Shown here piece after piece: positions 36,601 to 48,200 of a stretch of 64,000 bases of DNA (positions within the stretch are counted from its first letter, which is position 1; every line of letters starts with the position of its first letter). Source of the DNA: Channa striata (lineage: Eukaryota > Chordata > Actinopteri > Anabantiformes > Channidae); assembly GCA_033026295.1 (NCBI GenBank), contig CM065189.1, positions 1,082,377 through 1,146,376 on the forward strand. Reading direction: 5' to 3'. The position numbers were made by a program, and so were the translations under genes. The notes under the pieces were generated by a model that saw only the letters and a program-made list of their open reading frames with translations, searched no databases and had not been told where the DNA came from.

Positions 36601-39407
36601 TAAAGATGGCAGGATGCCACAGTTGAGCACATAATCTCTGCACTCAGCATTGTCTCCTGCTATGTTTCCCAGTGCCCACACAGCCTGAAACACAACACAC
36701 AATCAACACACACAAACACTGTACTGCACAGTAGCAGAGTGCATGTCACCAGCTTAGCTCTGCACAGAACACAAAAATGTAGGACAGGTATGTAGATTAC
36801 GTGATCTTCTCCTGATTCTCCAAAGTCTTCTAAAACTTAATGAAGTGAATACAAATGTTTACATTTTTCTGTTATTACACTTAATTTCTTCAAAGTTTTT
36901 TGTGGATAATTCAGGACTTTCCTAAACTGTGGTTTTAATGGACCACACTTTAATCAGGATGAATAAAATGTGAATAATTCCTTGAATAATTGCATCTAAT
37001 CAGATGGTGATCTGATTAGATGCAATTACATTTTTAGAGCATTTAATTCAAATATCACTTCTGTTGAATCATGCATCTCCTGCTGTAAACGATTTAGAAC
37101 AATAGAACATGACGTGGGAAGACCCATGTTGAGTCAGGGAAACAATATTTTAATTCCTGCTGGTCCTGCAACTTTTAACAAGAGGAACCCACTTTCAGCT
37201 GATATTGGAGTGAAGAGAACGGTCGTCTTTTGCTTGGCTGCTCTGTCCCTGTTCATTCCTACACGTTACACTGACATGAAAACTGGCTGTCAGCACCGCA
37301 CAGGGAATAAAACGTGTTTCAGCAAAAGCCCACTTCAAATCAGTATAGTCTCAGTCTAGTTCGTTATCTTGTAGTCTCACCTGTTCCTGGACGTCCTCAT
37401 ACTCAGAATTCAGCAGCTCAATAAAAATGGGAACAGCTCCTGTTTCAATTACAACCTTAGTATGAAGGAAGGTACCAGAGGCAATGTTGGTTAATGCCCA
37501 GGCTGCTTCAAACTGTTGACAGAGACACACACAAAATTGGTATTTCAGTCCTTCCACATTACTAAGGTAAAATCCTTTAATTTACTCTGCGACACCATGC
37601 AGAAGCTTCCGTATAAGTATACATATATGTATTATTCTTATCAGCAATGTCATCAGTTAAATGCTACGATGGCACATCAAGCCTGAAGTCCCTGCTTTCA
37701 CAAAAAAAAGTTGAATTGAGTGATGCATGTTGTGACATTTGAGTGTTGGAATTGATCACAGTGCCAACCACTAATAAAACGGGGTACATTTTCCACATAC
37801 TCATCAACTTGACTAAACATCTGGCTGAGATAACATGGTAATGATGGCGTAATTTATGCCGACCAAGTGTTGTGACGCACTTACCTGCAGCGTGCAGTTT
37901 TCACTCCTCCTCAGGAACTCTACAAAGCGACTGACAACACCAGGAGTGGAGATGACCTCATCTATGGGCGGGTTAGGTTCTGCATAGAGCGGAAAAAACA
38001 AAAAAAACACAGAACTCAGCTCAGTGAGTAAGACCTCATTTAACTGTACCAGCTTGACTCAACTTCAGGTTTTCATTTAAAGTGAGCTGAAGCTATATAC
38101 AAAGGTGACCTGACAACACTAGAGAGTCATTACCAGTGCATCTGCTTCAAGCACCTGCCGTTGTCTTGTCTAACATGAAGAAGTCTTTGCCAAACTGTTC
38201 TGAAACTGATTTTTTCTTTTCTAGCAGTGTCAGACATACAAAAGCCATTAACTGACAAACACTTTTGTACTGCAAAACACACGAGGCAAAAAGCTAAAAC
38301 ATGAGATGAGACCGAACCTCACATTGACAGACGCCATTTCTTTTGAAAGTGCTGAAAAAAAAAATCAAGGTAAATTAGATCCAGACAGCATGGTGGGGGG
38401 TAGCCGTGTAGTTTAAAATCACAACACGCCTGTACCAACAGTGCATGACAATGGTTGAAAAGCTGCCATAAAAATATGGCATTTTAGGCAACAACTATCA
38501 TAAAATGTCTGCTAAGTTTTGGAGGTACTGATCACTTAAAGTACAGTACAAAAAAGATTGATAGCAGAGAGAGATTCAGATCAAATAATTTATATTAATA
38601 CTAGGAATTCCCAGATGCAACACAAACCTTTGGACAGTAATTTTCTGAATTTCTGCGTAGCTATTAGCTGCTGGTCTGGGTCTTCAGAGAAAATCATCTG
38701 AATCATATCTGGAGTTATGACCCCATCCTGCATGGGGGAAAAAACAACAACGAAAAAAACATATTACATTAGATAAATACTGCATGCTATTTTATTTTCA
38801 GCAAGAAACAAATCGCAGCAAGACAGATACAGTACATGGGCTCAGATGTGCCAGTTCAGAGGACACTCACCCCTGCAACAGCTACTGTGGAGCTGATGTC
38901 CGGATCCTGGATTGGATATTCCAGCATTGATTCATCATTTGGTGGTACACTTACATTTCTTCTCTTAAACAACTGTGTGCACAGAGTCAAGGTCACATGT
39001 TCAAACTGATGCTGACATTTTTAATCAAAGTCTTGATGACAGTGACAGCAAACACAACATAACATAAAAACAATGCTGAGGTGAGCTGTACCAGACCATT
39101 TATGTTCCAGAATTTTAGACAAAGCAGTGATTTGGCCTGCTAACAAGAATCTTTTCAGATGATTGCATATATAAATGCTGATTACTCCGGTCATTTTCCA
39201 AGGTGCCTGTTTCTCGGAGGACCCCAGTTCCTGTCGTGTGTAAACAGTGATTGTGACTCATGGTGAGACAGTGCTTACCTGCTCCTCTCTTTTCTGTTTG
39301 CGAAGCTGAATTCCTTCCTCTTCTCTCCTTCTACGCATCTCCTGAGGATTCAATGCTTTGTTCTTATAGCTCTTCATCCTGTAACTGTCTTTCCCCAGAC
39401 TTGCCAT
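33651..39407 (-). CDS. kpna5: Importin subunit alpha (karyopherin alpha 5 type)
   Basis: Thirteen coding exons on the minus strand: 39407-39279, 38972-38871, 38727-38628, 37979-37885, 37512-37381, 36684-36596, 36516-36417, 36295-36132, 35418-35340, 35259-35134, 35041-34914, 34626-34448 and 33838-33651. They total 1611 nt (536 aa), with phases that agree throughout. The importin-beta-binding domain is at about 1-60 (MRRRREEEGIQLRKQKREEQ). Armadillo repeats then carry the NLS-contacting Trp/Asn pairs (AAWALTN, AVWALGN, AVWALSN, ACWALS, ACWTVSN, AAWAITN). The acidic C-terminus ends GFQL. It carries NLS cargo into the nucleus with importin beta. Sequence places it in the KPNA1/5/6 group; kpna5 rather than kpna6 is inferred from its gprc6a and zup1 neighbours. 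An upstream acceptor at 39412 and a donor at 40401 indicate a non-coding first exon. Confidence 0.93.
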
Positions 39408-40401
39408 CGTGTCTGAAAAGTCAGAGTGAAAGCAACTTAAAATTAAGGTGCATTTGCTCATCAAAGGGTGAGAATCTTGGAATCTCTGCAACATACAGTA
39501 GCTCCAAGAGACTAAAAAGCTGACATCACTATTTCAGTTTTTAAACAAATATTCCAACTTCCTGTGTATGAAGAATATACAAAGCTGTTTGCTGCAACCA
39601 CACAATTATGCAGAACCAATTATGCAACCAATTATAAACCAACCAAACCAATTATACAATCTTTTCCGGGTGGATAACTATGGAAAACAATCACACAGGG
39701 AACAGTATTGGCACAAAGGTGACACTAGCGTTTGTCAGGAACCAGTTATAAAAATAATTGTCTTATAGTTCTGACTATAGGGTTGATTTGCTGTCCAAAT
39801 TAATGATAACAACAATCAACAGAAATCCTGAACAAGACAGACGGACTGTTTTAATGCTGACAGACACTAAAGAAGGGGTAACTGGTTCCAGAAATGAGTC
39901 CAGAAAAGCGCAAATGCGACAAAAAATATTAAAAACCAAAGCAAACAGTGTGCTGTACCACAGGGTCACTTTTGATGGACCATCATCAGTGTAATGTCCA
40001 CTTCACGATTCATTTCATCTGGCAATTCTACAGTTTGTGATGGACATGGGTCAGCCCGGGTATTCATGGTAACACGGTGTATTTCATAACGCCCCCCCCC
40101 TCCAAAACCGAACTAGCTAACGCTGGCTGCACATGCTAGCTCTGCAGTGGCGACAATAAAGGCGCACGACGAAATCCACGGCGCTGACGTGCTTTCAGTG
40201 AACTTCAGAAACGTTTCAATATTCGAGGTCAGGTACTAAAGTAGCTTCTCGACTAGCCTCTTCATGCTAATGCTGCGTTGTGCCAGACTTATCAGAATAA
40301 CAATAAATGTAATTACTTGAAATCACAACAACACTCTCATTTTACATAACACGGACTGTTTCCCAGTAACAAGTGACAAGTGACAAGAACCTGTGATATA
40401 C

Positions 40402-40560
40402 CTGAAAATACGTGCAAGTGTCTATAACCTCGGCTTCTCTTCCTCTGTTTCTAAGAGCAAAATGGCGGCCTCTTAAAACTTTCCCAGGAGCCCCCTCGCG
40501 TCAACAACACCTAACGCCACTTCCGCCAGCTGCCGGCTCCGGCGAAATATCCGCACGTCA
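40402..40560 (-). promoter_or_regulatory. kpna5: kpna5 first exon and promoter
   Basis: A minus-strand donor (CAG|GTATA, GT at 40401-40400) suggests a 5' UTR exon from 40402 upward, spliced to the acceptor just upstream of the start codon (39412). Above it are a YY1-like core, AAAATGGCGGCC (40459-40470), and an ETS-like ACTTCCGCC (40519-40527) in a CpG-rich patch. The exact start site is not determined. Confidence 0.5.
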
Positions 40561-40859
40561 AGTAGTCCGTGTTAAGCCGGAACCTGCGTCTGCTCTTCTA
40601 AGAAAATACTGCGTCGAGGTGGACTCGTCTCATTGTTTACTAGCAGACAGACCCAAACATTTTTACACATTTACACAAAAATAAAATGCACCTAATCAGC
40701 CCGATAGATTTAGAACTTAGGTTCTATAATAATTGATACAATCTGAATTCCATCGGGTCAGTAATAATTATCATGTACACTAAACATGATTTTGAAATAA
40801 GTCGTGATGCCACACACTGCGTCTATAGTATCTAAAAGAAAAACATATTCTGAGTGTGA

Positions 40860-41640
40860 CTCCTTTCAGACGACGCTTTGGACCGGAAGTCGGATTTATT
40901 GATGGCGGCGCCTTCACTGCATGAGTCTCTGGTTTCCCGGAGACGTTTCGAGGCTGACGAAAGGAGAGTTTGAACACATGTCTGACAACAGTAGCCTGGC
41001 AACAGACGTGAAGGTTCGTACAAAGCTGAATGCTAATGGGCCGGGGTAGCTTCGTGCTAACGCTAACTCGTTTCAAAGCGCTCCCGGTGTTCTGTTAGCA
41101 ACTGAGTGAGCGAAGCTCCGAAGGCGCATGACATTGTTCGGGGGACGCGTTAAACATGGCGTCATCTGCTGGTCAGCCGCCCCGTGTTGCGATAACTTTG
41201 ACGTTACCGCTAAACACAGAAGCAAAGATCCAAACACAGAGGGACAGACTTTCCTGTCGACACCAAACTGTCACTTCGCCGGATGTGCTGTGTTCAAAAC
41301 CGGACGAAGTGTTCAGTCCAAGTCTGTTCACCGCGGAGCGTCAGAAAGTCGAGCGGGGGAGAAACACAGTGAACCGGATTTAGAACATTTATTGGTTTCC
41401 AAACAAAGACCAACATGAAACGCACAATCTTCATTGTGCGGGGCTTGGCCAGAGGACTTCATCCACATCACAGGCAATGGGTTCCTTTACCCGGAACCTG
41501 CCATCCCACATCCAAGGACATGGTGTCCAAAAATGTCCCGAATATGATCAGTAATAAACCATCACTTGTCACCTCTGAACCGACTTGTTCCTCGCTGGTC
41601 TTTACAAACGTGATTTGTTGTGTGTAACAGGTGAAAGCTG
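40860..41640 (+). promoter_or_regulatory. zup1: zup1 5' region (CpG-rich; first exon not resolved)
   Basis: A CpG-rich patch with GATGGCGGCGCC (about 40900-40911) lies head-to-head with the kpna5 promoter, about 430 bp apart. The zup1 coding part begins with an acceptor at 42280, so a non-coding first exon must lie upstream. Possible donors are AAG|GTTCGT near 41014 and ACAG|GTGAAA near 41631. An open frame of 75 codons starting MASSAGQPPR (41156-41383) falls in this interval; I do not recognise it and it may be an upstream ORF. Confidence 0.4.
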
Positions 41641-42282
41641 TGTTCAAGTTGTAATGCCGGTGTTTAATGTGTGAAGTGACTGAGAATGTGTTTAAAGTTC
41701 AGCAAAAAAAAAAAAGCCAAAAGATTGATTTTAAAAAATGAATTTGGACAACTGAGAATTTGGTTCAGAGAATTTGCTTTGGTGTTTGTGTTACTCATCC
41801 GTGCAGTGGACTTTACAGTGGTGATTACGAGATAGAGCTCCACCGTTTCTCCTTTGGTGAACACAGTGCACCGAGTTCACCAGCAGGTTCACACTTGGGA
41901 GGCACCACTCACAAGCATAAGAACGGTTACTGTTCGATCCTACGGAAGGAAGCGTGTTTGCCATACATAATCTGAGCTCAGCCTCCATCCTAAGGACAGG
42001 CTTGGGGAGCTAACAGTTACTAAGCAGCTTTTTCTCCACACTGTAACATGATTCCTATGAGCGCAAACAAGCAGCTGGGGTTACTGCATGGCAAACGTAA
42101 CGCACAAGTGCTTATTTCTTTCCTAAAAAGACAACAATAGACAAATGTCCTTTGAAGTGCTCTTTTCTGTGCTTGGTGCTTCATGCAAAATTTTCTTAGA
42201 CCCAGTGTCATGTCATTTAAAAAAAAAAACATCTTTTTGTAGGAAAGTGGGAGTAACTTGTTTGTGTCTGTTCTCTGCAGCC

Positions 42283-45200
42283 ATGCTGACCTGTGAGATC
42301 TGTGGTGAGGAGGTCCTGCTGGAGGACGATATGAAGACACATCTTCTTCTCAGCCATCTGGAAAATGACATGACGTGCCCGCTCTGTTGCCTGTCTGGAG
42401 TGTCCTATGATGAACTGTGTCTACACATCAGCTCTGCGCATTCAGAGACGCAGCATAGGGAGCAGGGCGCAGTTGAAGTTACGTGCACTTCCAGCTCCCT
42501 CGCTGAAACGAACACTGATGTAACTGAGAGGGAGAAGCCCCAGACGTCTCAGTCTTGCTCAGCTTCGGACAATTGTGATACAATTGATGAAAAAACGCAC
42601 ACCGCAGACTCAGTGCGGTCTAAACCGAATAGTACACATGAGAGAGGGGGTTCATCATCTGCACATATCAGGCTGACAACACAGAGCGCCAAAAGCAGAC
42701 CACACTCTGTCCGGCTCTCTGTTGAGGACAGTGATGGTGTCCAATCTGAGCACAACAAAGCCAAACAGAAGCGTCTCTCTTCACCAAGGAAAGGTGATTG
42801 TGATTTTTAAACCATCTTTCAAAACCGAAGTCAACCTTGACCTGAATTGTTCTGTTTATGTTACAGAGAAGCTGTACTCTTGCCCCATGTGCGCGCTGGT
42901 CTGTAGCAGCTGTTTTGTGCTGCAGGAGCATGTTGAATTGCATCTGCAGGAGCAACACTCTGCAAAAGGTACGTCTTCTACCTCTGAGATATGTAGTGTT
43001 GGTAATATGTACGGAATAAAAAAGCTTAGTCACCCTGTCACCTGTTTTAATCATCACACCTCTAATCTGTAGGATCTAATCAAGTTGTCAGTCAGCACAA
43101 GTTTCACAAATACCATCCCAGTAGGCAGAGATTAGAAGAAAGAGACGTTCTATGTTTCGCTGAATGAAAGCATAGTAATTCACATATACGTTGACTCTCA
43201 AGGTATAACTCCACTAGACCCCTAAAGATGTGCTGTGGTTTGTGGCACCGAGTTGTCAGTAGCAGATCCTTAAAGTCCTCTAAGTTGTGAGCTTACCATT
43301 GCAGACTGAGAACATCCCACAAAAGCTGTAGTTGTTGAAATTGCTTAAATCCTTGTGCTTGCCAACTTCAGAGACAAAATGTTGATTTACTGCCTAATAT
43401 ATTCCACTGACGTCTAGGTTTCGTATTAATAAGAAAATGAATGTTGTATATTTTACCTGTTAGTAGTCGTAACGTTATGACTGACCGGAGTATGTCTGTC
43501 TCATGTCTGTTCAGGGTCGGCCCTGGAGGTGTGTTCCCCAGCCTTGACATCAACATCAGCTGCCAGCCTCTCAGGTATGTCTTCTCGTTTTAAACTCGCC
43601 TGACTGTATTTTTGGGCAGGTGGCTGGTACAGTTGCGAATGAACGTTCTGCAGGTCAGTTCCACTTTATTATGGAAAGTGCCTTGAGATGACTTTGTTGT
43701 AAATTGGCGACATAGAAATAAAGTTGAATTGAATTGAACTTACCTTTAAGGACAGTCCACACATATTTGAGAGTGTTGAGCGTGGGACAATTTTCGAGCA
43801 GGGGCAAATTAGTTGAAGATCAGCCTTTCAGTCCATGTTGATGTAAAATAAATACAAACGGTAATATTACCAAAATTATTGTTTCAACATTATCATACAG
43901 GCACCCAAACCAACAATGAACTACCTTTGCTCATAGGTAATGTCCATTAAACTGTAACCTTCATTATTATAATATATTTTTTTCTGATATGTCCATTGCC
44001 GTCGTCTTAAAACTGTTAAAATTGTCCCTCTAATTTGTTCTTTAGCACCATCGTTAGTTTCTTTTAATGTGTCTCATTGTATTTATTATGAAAAGTTAGC
44101 ATTCCCATCAGCCCAAGCTCTGCGAATGCTAACATTTTAAAATTGTATATTATTATTATGATTAAATGATTATTACCATTATGATTGCTAAAGTCAGCAT
44201 CTTTGTGAAGCAGTTTTTGTTTTCACAAAGCTGCTAGCCTGGCTGGTGCCCCATTACAGTCTGCCACACACTACGTAGATCTTAGATTAACTAGAGATAA
44301 GCCTGTTTCTTTTACCCACTGAGGGGCCACTAACCCCAGTTCCAGCCCATTTGGGGCCCAAAATAACTTGTTGGATGGTCACACAAATATGCAATGATGT
44401 AAACAAATTCAAAACTTCAGTGAGTGATCCACACTGGCAGTGCAAATCTAGCCCACATCATATTTCTGTGATGTGGGCTTTATATTTTCCTGACTCCACA
44501 GAGCAACAACATATGACATAGTGCTGCCAAACATTCCCCAAATGATGAATACATTGGTGTAAGTAGATTTTCATGTTTTGCAGGTGATAAGACATTTGAG
44601 TGTCCGGTGTGCTCTGTCGTCTGCCATGACAGCTTCTCTCTGCAGGAACATGTGGAACTGCATTTAGATTGCGAAGCAGGTGGTAATACAGTATATTCAT
44701 ATTTAGCACATCATCAACACATTTGTGAATACCTTATTGTATTTTAACGTTGTATTATGTGACTCACACTCAGCGTAAAGTGTCTTCTACCTTTGTTGCC
44801 GCAGGGAGCCCGGACTCAGACTTGGAGCTGGCCAGACAGCTTCAGCAGGAGGAGGAGCTGAGGAAGAGGCAAGAGGAAGCCCACCAAGAGAGAGAGGGCT
44901 TCAAGAAACTGCAGGTCTAGATTCTGTACTGCAAAACCTTCACTGTGTAGACCACAAGTGTGAAGACAGTGATGCAGTTTGGGATTAGGGATGTTTCAAC
45001 CTGGTCTAAATGGAAACTTCAGTGCTATTTATGTATATAGAACAGGCTGTTGGTGGTTAACGTTACTGATCTCCACAGTTTCTTCAAATACTTTCCCCAG
45101 GAACAATAATAGGAAAATGAGGGCACAGCTGAACAGTCCCTGATTCGTAGATAAAATGCACAGTAAGGTTTACGCCGCCCATAAGCCAAATGAAACAAAT

Positions 45201-48200
45201 ATAAGTTACGGTGTTGAATTCTTTAGATGGTGCCTGGACTGCTATGGCACAAGGACACATAAGCCATACGTTGTTTGTTTTAGTTCTTCCCAAGTAATAA
45301 ATGGAGCTTGAACTCTGTGTATTGTTTATAGCTGGTGAATTCATGGACTACGACCAAATTTCGTTTTTTATCAACAGAGTGAAGACATTTTTGTAAAGTG
45401 AGGACATTTTGGCCGGTCCTCACTATATTTGAACACATTCTTTGGCAGAATTGATAGAGTTCAGTTGAATAGTGACACATACTTAGTCTATAGTCTTGAC
45501 TATGTCATATAAAGAGCCTTGAGCTTTTCACCCCAGCCTGACCAGTGTGTTAACTTTGCAGAGGCAGTTTGGTCTGGACGGCAGCGGGGGCTACTGCAAA
45601 CAGATGGAAAGGACCATGGAGAGAGCTGTGGCTAAGGGCCTCATGGCCCCGGTAGAGTTTCACTGTAAGCGAGCTGAGCTGATGGAGTCTTTGGCTTCAG
45701 GCATTGATGACGGAAGAACCAGAACTCAGGGTATGATCGTGCACATCCTCATCCATAACAGTGCAGAAGCAACACAGGCACACACTGATGGTTAAACCAG
45801 TACAGGTTTAGTCAGCCACAGTCATCACCGTGTCTCTGTCCCAACTCCATGCTAAAGCTAACACTATGTTAAATTAAAGGAGGACACTCCAACATCCATC
45901 ACCTACATTCAAGACAAATCCAGTTTGTGGTAGATGTTACTGCTCAAGGCTTGGGAATATGGAAGCTGTCATCAGTGTCATGCCACACGACCGACCAAAG
46001 CCAACCTTTGTGTCAGGACGCGTATCCCAGTTGATGATGTATTAAACTTCATGCGTAGCTACTATTTAAGGAAATGCTTTGAAGTTTGCAGGGGGTTTGA
46101 CATATGAGTGGTAGCAGTGGGACTGCTAAGTTTGTGGGTTTGTAGCATTAAAGAGCGCTGCAGTTCAGTCACATGTGGATTTTGACAGCTTCAGGGAATA
46201 TTCTCACTTTGCTCGGCCTCATTCATTTCTGAATGTGAAACACTAAACGCTGACATGTAGTCCCATACTAATACACAAAATTTATTTATAACAGATAATT
46301 GTAATAATAGAGCAAACATTGAATTGATCCAACGTTTTTTGCATTTTGAAATAAAGGGTGGGTGTTTCATTTATAAAGCGACATCCAAAGAACAACAGTG
46401 ATTTGCTTCAATGCCCATTTTTACCTGTAAAGTTAGCACATGTAGACCATGACGTTGGTTTAGATGGCTGGAACTCTTCGATTTTAGTTTCTTAGTTAGT
46501 ATTAGATGCTCTTGTGGTGCAGAAAAGCTGTGAGCTGTGAGCTGTTAATGATGCTTCCAAAATAGGTAAAGGACTCCACACTTCCATGAGTCTGCTGCCT
46601 CAAGTCTGATCGCTTTAACAGTGTTTGCATTACTCCTCATAGACCTGCTGCCGATATTAAGTCGTATGTGTGATGAGATGGGTCTTATGCTGCATTTAAT
46701 GGTACCTGCAGGACAGTAGTGCAATGCCTGGATCATCTAGTTATGTCTACAAAGTCCACTGGGTTCTTGTTGTCAGCTGTTGTTCTCATTATCCAGCTTA
46801 TGGTCAGTAAAAATAAGAATTGCGACTGTAGGCATCCCTGTCTGACCCCGGGTTTGTAAGCTATCCTTCATTTCTGATTCATTCCATTTATTTTAGTCAT
46901 CATAAACACATTACTTTAAGTTAAGTCTGGAGCTAAGAAATATTTGGTCTTTGTCTTTGAAATGTAATTTATTTTACTTTTTTTTGTTCAATTGTTTGTT
47001 CGTTTTGTAGACACAAAATTGCTTGCGATTGTTAATAGTAATTTTAAACATGGGTATGTTTTTAAATGTCAAACCCAGAAGCCTGACATTCGAGAAGCCT
47101 AACGATAACAGCAGCAGTTTGGGGTTGAAATGTTTCAGTAACAGTCGCTGAACATCTGTAACTTCCATCTGGGTGTATATTTGTCATTATTGCATTACCT
47201 TTTGTGACTTCTGTATCTCATTTTATTCACCTCATTGATGTTGCAATAATCAGGCAGCAGCATGTCTGTTCTGTCATTCAGCTGTGTGTCTGCAGAGTAG
47301 ATTTAATGCACATGTTTAAATCCAGCTCAACTCTATGTCCAACATATTCACCTGTCTTTGCAGGTGTGACTCGAGCGTTGTATGAATACTACCAGGCAGA
47401 ATGCAAAGACTGCGTTCATGTGTGGCTCAGTGCTGACACCGATCACTACTGCTCCTCGCCAGGAGATAAAGGCTGGGGTTGTGGATACAGAAACTTCCAG
47501 ATGCTCCTTTCCTCTCTACAAAGAATAGAGGTGTATTCTTCGTTTCTACAAGGTGAACAGTCACGCTGTATAATAATTGACGGCTCTTTCTTATCAATGC
47601 TGTATTTTGTTCCAAGTACCTGTTCCTAGAAAAAAACCCAATAGTTTTGCCTGTATTATTATTTATGTCACGATCATGGTCAGCACTCTGATGTCTGGTA
47701 AGAGCTAAGTAATGGAAACCTCAGTGTAATTTAATCCTTTAAGTTATTAAATTCAATCCTTTAAATTAGCCAGAGAATCCTAGCACAGTCAAACAAAGGA
47801 TGAATTATTACTGATTTTATCCAGTTTACTGTCACTGCACAATATATATTATATATTATATATATATATTTTTTTGGTACCAGATATAAAAAAATACTCA
47901 ATTTTCAATTTAATTAAACTTTATTTATATAGCAGCAATTTACAACGATGTCATCTCATGGCACTTTACATAATAAAGTAATTTAGAGAAAAACCCAACA
48001 AATTCCCCTTGAACAGCTATAGGCAACAGTGGAGAGGAAAAACTCCCTTTAACGGAAGAAATCTCTAGCAGAACCAGACTCAGCGTGGGCGGACATCTGC
48101 CTTGACCGGTTGGGCTGAGTGAAAAACATTGTGCAGGTTGGTAGGACCAGTAGCTCCAAAGCCGGGGACACCTGAGGACAGGGACAGAGAGAGGGAGACA

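Noticed and set aside
33651..39407. kpna6 or kpna1 as the name of the importin alpha
   Set aside because: Sequence alone does not fully separate the KPNA1/5/6 group, but adjacency to gprc6a and zup1 matches the KPNA5 locus. Kept as kpna5 with this caveat.
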